In this document: in pieces, positions 16,836 through 25,407 of the stretch
How positions within the stretch are numbered: position 1 is the first letter of the stretch
How the letters are laid out: the number at the start of each line of letters is the position of its first letter
Source of the DNA: Chelatococcus reniformis
Lineage (GTDB): Bacteria > Pseudomonadota > Alphaproteobacteria > Rhizobiales > Beijerinckiaceae
Reading direction: 5' to 3'
Assembly (NCBI RefSeq): GCF_014640075.1
Contig: NZ_BMGG01000001.1
Location: 682,001 to 746,000, forward strand
Length of the DNA: 64,000 bases
Notes under the pieces: model-generated
Database searches by the model: none
Seen by the model: the letters and a program-made list of their open reading frames with translations, nothing else
What the model was told of the DNA's origin: nothing
Position numbers and translations under genes: made by a program

Positions 16836-18575
16836 ATGAAGAAGCATCTGTTGGCCGCCACCGCCATGTGCCTCGTGCTCGGCGCCGCGCCGGCCTTCGC
16901 CGACATGGAGGCGGCGCGGCGCTGGGTCGACGGCGAATTCCAGCCCTCGACGCTCACCAAAGACGAGCAGCTCAAGGAGATGGAGTGGTTCGTCAATGCA
17001 GCGAAGCCCTTCGCCGGCATGGAGGTCAATGTCGTCTCCGAGACGATCACCACCCATGAGTACGAGGCCCGCACCCTGGCCCGGGCCTTCAGCGAGATCA
17101 CCGGCATCAAGCTTAAGCACGATCTGATCCAGGAAGGCGACGTGGTCGAGAAGCTGCAAACGCAGATGCAGTCCGGCCGCAACGTCTACGACGGCTGGAT
17201 CAACGATTCCGACCTGATCGGCACCCATTTCCGCTACAAGCAGACGACCAACCTGACGGACTGGATGGCCGGTCCGGGCAAGGACGTCACCAATCCGATG
17301 CTCGACGTCGACGACTTCATCGGCAAGTCGTTCGGCACGGCGCCGGACGGCAAGCTCTACCAGTTGCCCGACCAGCAATTCGCCAATCTCTACTGGTTCC
17401 GCTACGACTGGTTCTCGCGGCCCGACCTGAAGGAGAGGTTCAAGGCCAAATACGGCTATGAACTCGGCGTACCGGTGAACTGGTCGGCCTACGAAGACAT
17501 CGCTGAGTTCTTCAGCAACGACGTCAAGGAGGTCGACGGCGTTCGCGTCTACGGCCACATGGACTACGGCAAGAAGGACCCGTCGCTCGGTTGGCGCTTC
17601 ACCGATGCCTGGCTCTCCATGGCGGGCAACGGCGACAAGGGCATTCCCAACGGAAAGCCCGTCGACGAATGGGGCATCCGCATGGAGGGCTGCCGGCCGG
17701 TGGGCTCCTCCGTCGAGCGCGGCGGCGACACCAACGGGCCCGCGTCCGTCTATGCCGTGCAGAAATATGTCGACTGGCTCAACAAATACGCGCCTCCGCA
17801 GGCGCGCGGCATGACCTTCTCGGAATCGGGCCCCGTGCCGGCCCAGGGCAACATCGCCCAGCAGATCTTCTGGTACACCGCCTTCACCGCCGACATGGTG
17901 AAGCCCGGCCTGCCGGTGGTGAACCCCGACGGCACGCCGAAATGGCGGATGGCGCCCTCCCCCAAGGGCGCCTATTGGCAAGACGGGATGAAGCTCGGCT
18001 ACCAGGACGCGGGCTCGCTGACCCTGCTGAACTCGACACCGGTCGAGAAGCGCAAGGCGGCCTGGCTCTACATGCAGTTCATCGTCGCCAAGACGGTGAG
18101 CCTGAAGAAGAGCCATGTGGGCCTCACCTTCATCCGCGAGAGCGACATCTGGGACAAGAGCTTCACCGAGCGGGCCTCCAAGCTCGGCGGACTGATCGAG
18201 TTCTACCGCTCACCGGCGCGCGTGCAGTGGACGCCGACCGGCAACAACGTGCCGGACTATCCGCGCCTCGCCCAGCTCTGGTGGCAGAATATCGGGGACG
18301 CCTCCTCCGGCGCCAAGACGGCGCAAGCGGCGATGGATTCGCTCGCCGCCGCCCAGGACTCGGTGCTCGAGCGGCTGGAGCGCTCCGGCGTGCAGGGCGA
18401 GTGCGGGCCCAAGCTGAACCCGAAGCAGACGGCCGAGGCGTGGTTCGCCAAGTCCAAGGCCGACGGCAATGTCGCGCCTCAGCCCAAGCTGGCCAACGAG
18501 AAACCGAAGGGCGAGACGATCGACTACGACACCCTGATCAAGTCGTGGCCGGCGACGCCGCCCAAGAAGAACTGA
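16836..18575 (+). CDS. glpV: glycerol ABC transporter periplasmic binding protein
   Basis: 579 aa. N-terminal signal peptide MKKHLLAATAMCLVLGAAPAFA, then a large solute-binding protein fold (ITGIKLKHDLIQEGDVVEKLQTQ; YQLPDQQFANLYWFRYDWF; WQDGMKLGYQDAGSLTL). ATG 16836 is set by GGAGG nine bases upstream and by the signal peptide. It delivers glycerol to GlpPQST by family knowledge. The 117-nt gap before it is the only sizeable gap in glpS-V and contains a 13-bp direct repeat with a second SD-ATG. Confidence 0.9.
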   Translation: MKKHLLAATAMCLVLGAAPAFADMEAARRWVDGEFQPSTLTKDEQLKEMEWFVNAAKPFAGMEVNVVSETITTHEYEARTLARAFSEITGIKLKHDLIQEGDVVEKLQTQMQSGRNVYDGWINDSDLIGTHFRYKQTTNLTDWMAGPGKDVTNPMLDVDDFIGKSFGTAPDGKLYQLPDQQFANLYWFRYDWFSRPDLKERFKAKYGYELGVPVNWSAYEDIAEFFSNDVKEVDGVRVYGHMDYGKKDPSLGWRFTDAWLSMAGNGDKGIPNGKPVDEWGIRMEGCRPVGSSVERGGDTNGPASVYAVQKYVDWLNKYAPPQARGMTFSESGPVPAQGNIAQQIFWYTAFTADMVKPGLPVVNPDGTPKWRMAPSPKGAYWQDGMKLGYQDAGSLTLLNSTPVEKRKAAWLYMQFIVAKTVSLKKSHVGLTFIRESDIWDKSFTERASKLGGLIEFYRSPARVQWTPTGNNVPDYPRLAQLWWQNIGDASSGAKTAQAAMDSLAAAQDSVLERLERSGVQGECGPKLNPKQTAEAWFAKSKADGNVAPQPKLANEKPKGETIDYDTLIKSWPATPPKKN

Positions 18576-18987
18576 CGGCTCCCGGTCTTCAGCATCAGAG
18601 ATCATTCTGAGTGCGTGACGACGCGGCCCCCGCCCCTGTCCCTCCCCACCACCGCATGGGGAGGGAGGCGCCTCGCGTGCAGACGTGGCGCCTTGGGGCA
18701 GGGGCCAACCGATCGGCCTTCCCCTCGTGGGAGGCTGGCCAGAGCCGGCGGAGGGCTTGGTGGGGGTCGGCTTCGCCGGATCAACGCCAGCAGAACATGC
18801 CTTGCCGAGATGAGGGCAGGCCAGGTGCAAGGCCGGCCGGCCCGAGGCCCGGACGGCCAGCGACGACCTTGCTGGAGCGTTTCGAGCGAAGTGGACGCCG
18901 GTTCGCGTGAAGAAAAGGCGATAAGTCAAACAGATGGAGCGCTTCGGAATCGAAGAAACGCGGAAATGCTCTATTGACCGAAAGCCC
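18576..18987. other. intergenic region between convergent glpV and oprB
   Basis: 412 bases with no credible gene. The first half holds CCTCCCCACC/GGGGAGGGAGG-type complementary text at 18635-18670 that could form an end-of-operon hairpin for glpV; no T-run follows. The second half is one copy of the ~100-bp repeat family A. Confidence 0.6.
18872..18973 (+). repeat. intergenic repeat family A, copy 1
   Basis: About 100 bp starting with GAGCGTTTCGAGCGAAG and TGGACGCCGGTTCGCGTGAA and ending with AAGAAACGCGGAAATGCTCT. The two ends are roughly inverse (GAGC...GCTC), so the element can fold on itself. Two more copies lie at 21983 (inverted) and 26028. It ends 15 nt before the oprB stop codon. Confidence 0.85.
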
Positions 18988-20268
18988 TCACAAATTGACC
19001 ACCGCCTTGATGCCGAGCACCACGGCATCCTTGGCGCTGGTGACACCGCCGGGGTAGCGGATGAGCTGCACGTTGGGCCGGAGCTCCAGGCCGCCGGTAA
19101 CCTCGACGTTGTAGTAGGCCTCCAGCACGTATTCGGCGCGCTGCACTTGGACGCTGCCGGGCTGGCGCAGGTTGGTGAAGGCCTCGGTCTGGGCGTAGCG
19201 GCTGTTGACCTGCGTGCGGCCGAGGGCAACGGCGATGACGTCCCGCGGCCGGCTGTCGAAGACGCCGGTGTAGATGAGGCCGAAGGCGACCTGGTTGTCG
19301 ATCTGCGAGGTGCGCCGGTCGGTCTGGGTGAAGTTGACGAAGGCGCTGAGGCCGCGTTTGGGGTCGTCGGCCGAGGTGCGCAGCACCTGCTGAAGCACGT
19401 GGAAGCTGATGCCGTAGCGGCCCTGCCGCAGCAGCGGCGGCCCGCCGGCCAATGCCAGCGGCAGCCCGACGCGGTTGTAGTAGACGTCGTCGGCGTGGGA
19501 GCTGTCGTACCAGACCGTGGCGCTGTAGCTGCCGGCCAGGCCGTTGAAGGTCGGCTGCCAGACGATCTCCGCCGGCATCAGCGCGCCCGTCGTGCCGCTG
19601 CCGCCCAGGAAGAAGCCATGATCCTCGGCAATGTTCTTGGGATCCACCTGATAGGCGCCGACCTGCACATAGGCCTCGGCCGAACCCACGCGCAGGCGTG
19701 TTCCCCACTGGCTGACCGGCCAGTTGTACCAATAATTGCCGACAAGGTTGCCCGGGGTCGCGCCGCAAAACGTCAGGTTCTGGAAGTCGCATGAGAAAGC
19801 GGCGAAGTCTTCGCCGATGGTCATGCGGCCGAGCTTCCACGATACGGCGCCGCCCAGGAGCTGCTGCTCGTACCACATCTGCGTGAGGCGCCAGATGTTG
19901 CCGCGGCCGTAGACCTCCTGCACCAATTGCAGGGTGTCGAGGCCCGCGTCGGACGCCAGATTGCGACCGTTGCGGTTGGTCAACGTCACCTGCAGCGTGC
20001 CGCCCGCAATCCCGAACAGCCGCCCGAAATCGAGCGTCGTGCCGAGCGCCAGCTGGCCCGCGCCGCGCACATAGCGGTGGTCGCCGCCGCTCACGTTGCC
20101 GGCCCCTTCCTCCGTGTAACCGATCTGGAACTCGACGCCGCGCTGCGCCCAGGCACTGCGCAGGCCGCCCCAGTCGCCTAGGAGCTGCGTCGGGCTTTCG
20201 GCATGCGCGGACGCGGAGGCGAGCGCCGCGGCGCTGGCAGCCGCGATGGCGAGGATCAGGCGAAGCAT
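18988..20268 (-). CDS. OprB-type carbohydrate-selective porin
   Basis: 426 aa outer-membrane beta-barrel. Signal peptide MLRLILAIAAASAAALASASAHA, then the OprB start LLGDWGGLRSAWAQRGVEFQ and repeated aromatic-rich strands (WRLTQMWYEQQLLGGAVSWKLGR, YGISFHVLQQVL), ending in a beta-strand typical of barrel insertion. It begins 18 nt after a sugar-porter gene and is surely cotranscribed with it; the pair would bring a sugar across both membranes. The sugar is not identifiable. Confidence 0.9.
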   Translation of the reverse strand: MLRLILAIAAASAAALASASAHAESPTQLLGDWGGLRSAWAQRGVEFQIGYTEEGAGNVSGGDHRYVRGAGQLALGTTLDFGRLFGIAGGTLQVTLTNRNGRNLASDAGLDTLQLVQEVYGRGNIWRLTQMWYEQQLLGGAVSWKLGRMTIGEDFAAFSCDFQNLTFCGATPGNLVGNYWYNWPVSQWGTRLRVGSAEAYVQVGAYQVDPKNIAEDHGFFLGGSGTTGALMPAEIVWQPTFNGLAGSYSATVWYDSSHADDVYYNRVGLPLALAGGPPLLRQGRYGISFHVLQQVLRTSADDPKRGLSAFVNFTQTDRRTSQIDNQVAFGLIYTGVFDSRPRDVIAVALGRTQVNSRYAQTEAFTNLRQPGSVQVQRAEYVLEAYYNVEVTGGLELRPNVQLIRYPGGVTSAKDAVVLGIKAVVNL

Positions 20269-20286
20269 CGTCGGCTCCTCTGCCGC

Positions 20287-21684
20287 TCAAGCCCTGGGCG
20301 CAAGCGCCGAGCCGCCGGGCGGATGCGCTTGCGGTGTGGCACCCAGGTCCCGAAAGGGCCGGCCCGAGCGCAGATGCGCTTCGATCGCCTCGAGCGTGAC
20401 ACCGCTCGTCTCCGGCACCCGCAGCCGGGTAAAGATCAGCCCGAGCACGCAGGCGCCGGCGTAGATGGCGAAGACGCCGCCCAGCCCAAGCGTCGCGATC
20501 AGGGTCGGGAACGAGAAGACGATGACGAAGTTCATGCCCCAGTTGGCCAGCGACGCGACGCTCATGCCGAGCGCGCGGACCTTGAGCGGGAAGATCTCCG
20601 ACATCATCACCCAGGGCAGCGGGCCGATGCTGGCGGCGAACGAGCCGATGAACAGGGCGAGGCCGGCGAGCGCCAGCGGGCCGAGCGCCTGCATGTCGGT
20701 CAGGGCCCCCACGGCGATCAGGCCCAGCCCGAGGGCGGTGCCGGCGAAGCCCAGGTACAGCAGCCGGCGGCGACCGACGCGGTCGATCAGGGCCATGCCG
20801 ACGAAGGTCATCAGCACGTTGACGATGCCGATGCCGACGGTCGCCAGAAGCTGCGACGAGCTCGACGTGAAGCCGGCCGCCTGAAAGATGGTGGGGGCGT
20901 AGTAGATGACCGCGTTGATGCCGCTCACCTGCTGGAGCAGGAAGAGGCCGATGCCGACCACCAGCGCCGGACGCACCACGGGAGCGAAGAGGTCCGCCCA
21001 CGTTCCCTCCGCAGCGGACGCCTGGACGGTCTGCGTGATCGCGTTCATCTCCGCCTCGACGGCAGCGTCGCGGGGATCGCTGCCGCGGATACGGGCGATG
21101 ACGGCGCGGGCCTCGCCCAAACGCCCCTTGGAGGCGAGCCAGCGGGGCGTGTCGGTCATGGCGAACATGCCGAGCGCCAGCGCCAGCCCCGGCACGGCGC
21201 CGAGCATGAACATGGTGCGCCAAGATTCGGAAAAGGCGTAGCCGACGAGATACGCGCCGAGAATGCCGAGCGTGATGGCAAGCTGGTAGATGGAGACCAG
21301 CATGCCACGGTGTTTAGCCGGCGCATTCTCGGAAATGTAGAGGGGGGCGACGATCGCCGCCAGGCCGATGGCGAAGCCGAGGATGATGCGCGCGGCGGTC
21401 AGTGTCCAGACGCCGCCCGCGGCGCCGGCCAGCACGGCGCCGCCGACGAAGATGAGGCCGGCCATGAGCAGCGACGTGCGGCGGCCGAGGGAGGCGGCGA
21501 GAGAGCCCGCCACCAGCGCCCCGAACAGGGCGCCGAAGGGGACGGCCGACGTTACCATTCCTTCCATGAAGGGCGTGATACCAAACTGGCCGCGGAGCAG
21601 TCCGAGCGCGCCGGCAATGATGCCTTCGTCGAAGCCGAACAGGAATCCTGCCAGCCCCGCGACCGCTGCCACGAGATAGACCAT
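20287..21684 (-). CDS. MFS sugar porter
   Basis: 465 aa, 12 predicted helices. Sugar-porter signatures are present: GFLFGFDEGIIAGAL in helix 1, GSLAASLGRR (loop 2-3), R.ILGFAIGLAAIVAPLYISENAPAKHRG, PRWLASKGR, QQVSGINAVIYYAPTIF in helix 7, DRVGRRRLLY and the end motif VPETSG.TLE. ATG 21684 follows GGGAGGGGG; upstream in-frame codons do not resemble the family. Proton-coupled hexose or pentose uptake is likely. Directly followed by the oprB gene. Confidence 0.92.
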   Translation of the reverse strand: MVYLVAAVAGLAGFLFGFDEGIIAGALGLLRGQFGITPFMEGMVTSAVPFGALFGALVAGSLAASLGRRTSLLMAGLIFVGGAVLAGAAGGVWTLTAARIILGFAIGLAAIVAPLYISENAPAKHRGMLVSIYQLAITLGILGAYLVGYAFSESWRTMFMLGAVPGLALALGMFAMTDTPRWLASKGRLGEARAVIARIRGSDPRDAAVEAEMNAITQTVQASAAEGTWADLFAPVVRPALVVGIGLFLLQQVSGINAVIYYAPTIFQAAGFTSSSSQLLATVGIGIVNVLMTFVGMALIDRVGRRRLLYLGFAGTALGLGLIAVGALTDMQALGPLALAGLALFIGSFAASIGPLPWVMMSEIFPLKVRALGMSVASLANWGMNFVIVFSFPTLIATLGLGGVFAIYAGACVLGLIFTRLRVPETSGVTLEAIEAHLRSGRPFRDLGATPQAHPPGGSALAPRA

Positions 21685-22108
21685 GACGCCCCCTCCCCAC
21701 GCTCGCCACGCTGACCAGGCGGCACCGCCGGCCGCAGGCGTGAGCGCTACCGTATAGCGTCGCCTATCATCCGGGCCGGTGCTCCACAAGCATAGCATGT
21801 AAGTCGATCGATCTGTCGTGCTTGAGCGGGCATTCAACCGCCGGCGCGCAGGGTGAAACCGATCGGAGGGATCCGCCACGCGCGAGCTTCATCGCATCGG
21901 CATGTCCGGTCGGTACCGGTGGCGGCGGGAGCGACGCCGGCCTGCGCCGACGCACCTCAAGGTGGGGAAGATCGCCCGGTCTGGAGTATTTCCGCGTTTC
22001 TTCGAATCGCCGAATGCTCTATCTGTTTGATTTGCTGCGTTTTCTTTACGCGAACCGGCGTCCACTTCGCTCGAAAACGCTCCTGGCGCGTGCCCCCACG
22101 GGGCCGGC
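21685..22108. other. intergenic region between two leftward genes
   Basis: 424 bases between the phosphatase gene and the sugar-porter gene, both read leftward. The promoter for the porter operon should be in its left part (near 21700-21800, where CGTATAGCG and GCATAGCATG occur), but no firm boxes are claimed. The right part is a family A repeat. No coding sequence is supported. Confidence 0.55.
21983..22083 (-). repeat. intergenic repeat family A, copy 2 (inverted)
   Basis: The reverse complement matches copy 1: it reads GAGCGTTTTCGAGCGAAG, then TGGACGCCGGTTCGCGTAAA, then CGAAGAAACGCGGAAATACTC. Differences from copy 1 are scattered single bases plus the middle, which is the least conserved part. 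It lies just after the 3' end of the phosphatase gene. Confidence 0.85.
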
Positions 22109-22855
22109 TCACAGATTTGCGGTGGAGAGGAAGGCGCGGTCCGTTCCGTCGAGCACCAGCGCGGTCAGGACCCCGGTGGCGAAGGCACCGGTGTCGATGT
22201 TGATGCGGTTGGGCCTCACCTCCGGACGCGCCGCGGGAGTATGGCCATGCACTACGACGGCCCCGAACGGCTCGGTCGACAGCAGGAACTCATGCCGGAT
22301 CCACACCAGGTCGTCCGCTTGCTGGGCCTCCAGCGGCACCCCGGGCCGGACGCCCGCGTGGCAGAAGAAATAGTCGCCGAGCCAGAGGCTCGTCGGCAGC
22401 CCTTGCAGCACCGCGATGGCGGACGCTCCCAGGCGATCGCGCAGCGCCAGGCGGGCGGCCTCGTAGCCGGTGCCGCGCGATGGGCGCTCGACGTCGACAC
22501 CGAACGACGTGAGCGTCTGGAGCCCGCCGTTGCGTCCCCAATGGTCGAGCACCGCGGCGTCATCCAGGAAGGCGAGGAGCATCTCCTCGTGGTTGCCGCG
22601 CAGGGGATGGACCGGGGCGGGAAAGTCCCCCTCGACGACCCGGCGCAGCACCTCGGCCGAGGCCGGGCCGCGATCGATGTAGTCGCCGAGCGGGATGATC
22701 AGACCGGGCTTGCCCGCGCGGCGCAGATCGGCCTCGATCAGGCCGAGGATCTGCACGAGCAGATCGGCGCGGCCGTGCACGTCGCCGATGGCATAGATGC
22801 GCTGGCCAGGCGGCGCCGCCGCAGTCGTGGCCGTGGTTGTCGTCCGGCCGGTCAA
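22109..22855 (-). CDS. calcineurin-like metallophosphoesterase (PrpA/PrpE-type phosphatase)
   Basis: 248 aa. The metal-binding motifs of PPP-type serine/threonine phosphatases occur in order: YAIGDVHGRADLL (about 20-32), LGDYIDRGP, LRGNHEEM, then FCHAGVRPGVPL and VVHGHTPAA with the later His ligands, and INIDTGAF near the end. Bacterial members dephosphorylate phosphoproteins or Ap4A-type nucleotides; which applies is open. Freestanding gene; a small hypothetical gene lies 82 nt upstream on the same strand. Confidence 0.85.
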   Translation of the reverse strand: MTGRTTTTATTAAAPPGQRIYAIGDVHGRADLLVQILGLIEADLRRAGKPGLIIPLGDYIDRGPASAEVLRRVVEGDFPAPVHPLRGNHEEMLLAFLDDAAVLDHWGRNGGLQTLTSFGVDVERPSRGTGYEAARLALRDRLGASAIAVLQGLPTSLWLGDYFFCHAGVRPGVPLEAQQADDLVWIRHEFLLSTEPFGAVVVHGHTPAARPEVRPNRINIDTGAFATGVLTALVLDGTDRAFLSTANL

Positions 22856-22937
22856 TGGCCCCTCCTGGCAACGGGAAGGACGGGAGCGCAGACCACCGGT
22901 GGGGTCGGGCCGGCGGGACGCGCCAGGCGCGAGGCGC

Positions 22938-23228
22938 TCAGCGCAGGCGCGAGGCGATCGAGCGGCTGGGCTTGCGCTCCACCACCACCTGCCGAACCGA
23001 GGTGCGATGGGCGATGGTGACGGTGGGCGCCTTGGGCCGCCTCAGCACGGCAGCATGGGGACGGACATCGTCCATCGAGATACCCATGAGCCCGGCGGCG
23101 ATCTCGATGCGCTGCTCGAAATCGTCGCTCAGATCGCTCGCCGCGGCCAGGGCCTCCTCGATGGTGGGGGGCTCGTGCCGGACTTTGATCGGCGGCAGAT
23201 TTTCGGGGCTCTTGCGGTTCTGTTTCAT
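22938..23228 (-). CDS. hypothetical small protein
   Basis: 96 aa, no family recognised. The N-terminal half is Pro/Glu-rich (SPENLPPIKVRHEPPTIEEAL), then an acidic-amphipathic helix (DLSDDFEQRIEIAAGLMGIS) and a basic C-terminus (VVVERKPSRSIASRLR). Codon use is like its neighbours and the frame is well separated from other genes, so it is probably real. No membrane segment and no signal peptide. No clear Shine-Dalgarno sequence before ATG 23228. Confidence 0.55.
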   Translation of the reverse strand: MKQNRKSPENLPPIKVRHEPPTIEEALAAASDLSDDFEQRIEIAAGLMGISMDDVRPHAAVLRRPKAPTVTIAHRTSVRQVVVERKPSRSIASRLR

Positions 23229-23863
23229 GGGTCAGACGATAGCACGGATTTGCGGATTGCCGCACTGCAACAAACGCCGCGGTGGAATTCGCGTGCTGCC
23301 TGGGGCGAGGCAGTCCGACGGCGTTCGCGGGCCGCCCTTATGTTGCTGTGCGGGGGCCGAACCGCAAGGCCGGCGCCCGGTTTTTGCGTGCCGCTGCTTA
23401 AGCGGCGCGGGAGCAGCGCCCCGGCGGCCAGGCCACCGGCGGACGCTTCCCCGCGTCGGGAGGGGGTGTGGATGAGAGAAGGGACTGCGCAGCTCAGCCG
23501 AGAGCCGGGAGCAGGCGCGGGACGAGGATCAGGGCGAGGGTGACGAGGGTGATCAGGGCAAAGCAGGCGGCGTTGACGGCCATTGAGGCGCTCTCTTGTT
23601 GGGCAGATCGCTGTCTCGGGAGAACGTTCGCGGCAGCGTCCGCACCCGTCCAATGCCATGGCGTGTAGCGCCGAGAAATGTCGGATCGGTAAATAATCGG
23701 GCGCAGTCGCAACCCGTCTGCCAGGTTCCCGCCCGGCGTGTTCCCGGCGCAACGGTCGGTCGATCTCAGAGCTTGTTTGGGAGTTCGGCGGCGGAGGGCC
23801 GGCGAGGGATTTTCGCCAGGTTTGCCGTTTCAGCAGGGCTCGAAAACCTATTTCAACATCCTG
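23229..23863. other. long intergenic region downstream of trmD
   Basis: 635 bases. Apart from a possible 29-codon membrane ORF (23494-23583) no gene is supported. In many alphaproteobacteria rplS follows trmD; no rplS frame is present here on either strand. GAGCAGC/GCTGCTTAAG text near 23385-23415 is weakly palindromic. Confidence 0.55.
23494..23583 (-). CDS. possible 29-residue single-helix membrane protein
   Basis: ATG 23583 opens a frame of 29 codons whose whole length is one hydrophobic helix (AACFALITLVTLALILVP) with a short Arg-containing end. The frame can also be extended upstream, but that part is not protein-like. No strong ribosome-binding site is visible (AGAGAGCG a few bases upstream). 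It may be a genuine small membrane protein or chance. Confidence 0.3.
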   Translation of the reverse strand: MAVNAACFALITLVTLALILVPRLLPALG

Positions 23864-24631
23864 CTAAGGCGCGTCGAACGAGGCCCCGCCAGTTCCCTCG
23901 CCGGCGAGCAGATCCGGCCGGCGCGCGCGCGTGACCGCCAGGGCCTGCTGCCGCCGCCAGCGCTCGATGCGGCCATGATCGCCGGACATCAGCACCTCGG
24001 GCACGGGATGTCCGTCCCAGTCGCGGGGCCGCGTGTAGTGCGGATATTCGAGCAGCCCGCCTTCGAAGCTCTCTTCGGCGCCCGAGGCACGGGCGCCCAT
24101 GACGCCGGGGAGCAACCGCACGCAGGCATCGAGCACGGCGAGCCCCGCGACCTCGCCGCCCGAAAGCACATAGTCGCCGATCGACACCTCCTCGAGCGCG
24201 CGGGCGCCGACCACGCGCTCGTCGACACCCTCGAAGCGGCCGCAGACGATGGCGATGCCCCGCCCGGCGGCGAGTTCGCGCACGCGCGCCTGCGTCAGCG
24301 GCCGCCCCCGGGGCGTCATCAGCAGCCGTGGCCGCGTATCGCCCTCCGGGCAGGCTGCGTCGATCGCCGCCGCCACCACGTCCGGCCGCAGTACCATTCC
24401 GGGGCCGCCGCCGAAAGGCGTGTCGTCGACGGCGCGGTGACGGCCGAGCCCGTGATCGCGGATGTTGCGGGCGTCCAGCCGCCAGACGCCGCGCTGGAGC
24501 GCGTCGCCGGCGAGCGAATGGCCGAGCGGGCCGGGAAACATCTCGGGGAACAGGGTCAGTACAGTGACCTGCCAGGGCACGGCCGCGCCCGGTGCGTCGT
24601 TGCCGGTAGAGGGAATGTCGTCGCCGTTCAT
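23864..24631 (-). CDS. trmD: tRNA (guanine37-N1)-methyltransferase
   Basis: 255 aa SPOUT methyltransferase making m1G37, which prevents +1 frameshifting. The trefoil-knot signatures are intact: [73 protein letters not shown] and [10 protein letters not shown]. The ATG giving [10 protein letters not shown] is preferred over one 21 codons upstream, since the extension is Arg/Pro-rich and unlike the family. It is separated from rimM by the tetR/gst pair and lies 84 nt behind gst on the same strand, with no promoter seen in that gap. Confidence 0.93.
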   Translation of the reverse strand: MNGDDIPSTGNDAPGAAVPWQVTVLTLFPEMFPGPLGHSLAGDALQRGVWRLDARNIRDHGLGRHRAVDDTPFGGGPGMVLRPDVVAAAIDAACPEGDTRPRLLMTPRGRPLTQARVRELAAGRGIAIVCGRFEGVDERVVGARALEEVSIGDYVLSGGEVAGLAVLDACVRLLPGVMGARASGAEESFEGGLLEYPHYTRPRDWDGHPVPEVLMSGDHGRIERWRRQQALAVTRARRPDLLAGEGTGGASFDAP

Positions 24632-24715
24632 GCCCGCGTTGTGGCGCGCCGGGCGCCCGCGGTCAAACCGCGGCGCACCCGGCGGCTGCGCCATCCACTC
24701 GGATCGGGAGACGCC

Positions 24716-25330
24716 CTAAGCTGCCTTGTACTGTTCGTATTCTTCGGCCAGGGCCTTGGCGACCGCCGGGCGCGCCATGAGGCGATCGCGGTAGGCCTTG
24801 AGAGCCGGCCATTCGTCGAAGTCGATCTTGACGAAAGAGGCCCAGTTGAGGATCGCGGCGAGATAGGCATCGGCGACGCTGAAGCGGTCGAGCAAATAGT
24901 CGCGCCCGGCGAGATGCCGGTCGAGCACCGCGAAGCGCGGCCCGGCCTTGGCCCGCGCGTAGCGCTTGGCGTCCTCCGGCGCCGCCGGATCGAGCAGCGG
25001 CGAGAACACCAGTTTGTGCAGCTCGGTGCCGACGAAGCTCAGCCACTGTTGCAGCCGCGCCCGGCCCACCGGGTCGGTCGGCGCCAGGTGCGCATCCGGA
25101 TGCCTGTCGGCGACGTATTGCAGCACCACCGGGTTCTCGGTGAGGGTCTCGCCGCTGTCGGTACGGATCGCCGGAACCTGGCCCATGGGATTGATGGCGA
25201 GGTAGTCCTCGCCCGTCCGCGTGCGCTTTGCCTCGAGATCCACCGCAGTGAAGGTCGGCTGGGCGCCGGCCTCGTAGAGCGCGATGCGGCTGGCCAGGGA
25301 ACAGGCGAGCGGCGAATAGAACAGCTCCAT
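24716..25330 (-). CDS. glutathione S-transferase
   Basis: 204 aa. Thioredoxin-like N-terminal half (MELFYSPLACSLASRIALYE, with Cys10 in the position used by beta-class enzymes; INPMGQVPAI; ENPVVLQYVADR) and the all-helical C-terminal half (DRFSVADAYLAAILNW with the conserved Asp). AGGAGGA precedes ATG 25330. It is divergent from a TetR regulator across a shared operator region, so control by that repressor is likely. It conjugates glutathione to electrophiles or reduces peroxides; the substrate is unknown. Confidence 0.9.
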   Translation of the reverse strand: MELFYSPLACSLASRIALYEAGAQPTFTAVDLEAKRTRTGEDYLAINPMGQVPAIRTDSGETLTENPVVLQYVADRHPDAHLAPTDPVGRARLQQWLSFVGTELHKLVFSPLLDPAAPEDAKRYARAKAGPRFAVLDRHLAGRDYLLDRFSVADAYLAAILNWASFVKIDFDEWPALKAYRDRLMARPAVAKALAEEYEQYKAA

Positions 25331-25348
25331 GGGATCCTCCTCTTTCAT

Positions 25349-25407
25349 TTTTGTACCGTATCGCACATAAATAGCTGGTCAAGGATTTTATGCGATATGG
25401 TACAAAA
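25349..25407. promoter_or_regulatory. paired TetR operators between gst and tetR
   Basis: TTTTGTACCGTATCGCA at 25349-25365 and TGCGATATGGTACAAAA at 25391-25407 are inverse with a single mismatch in 17 bases, 25 bp apart. Each arm, with its flank, is itself an imperfect palindrome (TTTT...AAAA ends around a central ATAT). The right arm covers the tetR start codon and the left arm lies just upstream of the gst ribosome-binding site, so one repressor could close both promoters. Confidence 0.7.

Noticed and set aside
18611-18977. Overlapping frames of about 100 codons downstream of glpV
   Set aside because: They cover intergenic GC-rich sequence and a family A repeat; the same repeat-coded peptide text recurs at the other repeat copies.
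20203-21714. 503-codon plus-strand frame over the sugar porter gene
   Set aside because: Antisense of a clear 12-helix porter; the translation is rich in Arg/Asp/Gly/Gln as expected from a GC-rich reverse frame.
23738-25396. Upstream extension of the tetR frame by over 550 codons
   Set aside because: It is antisense to trmD and gst; the regulator starts at ATG 25397 where TetR homology begins.
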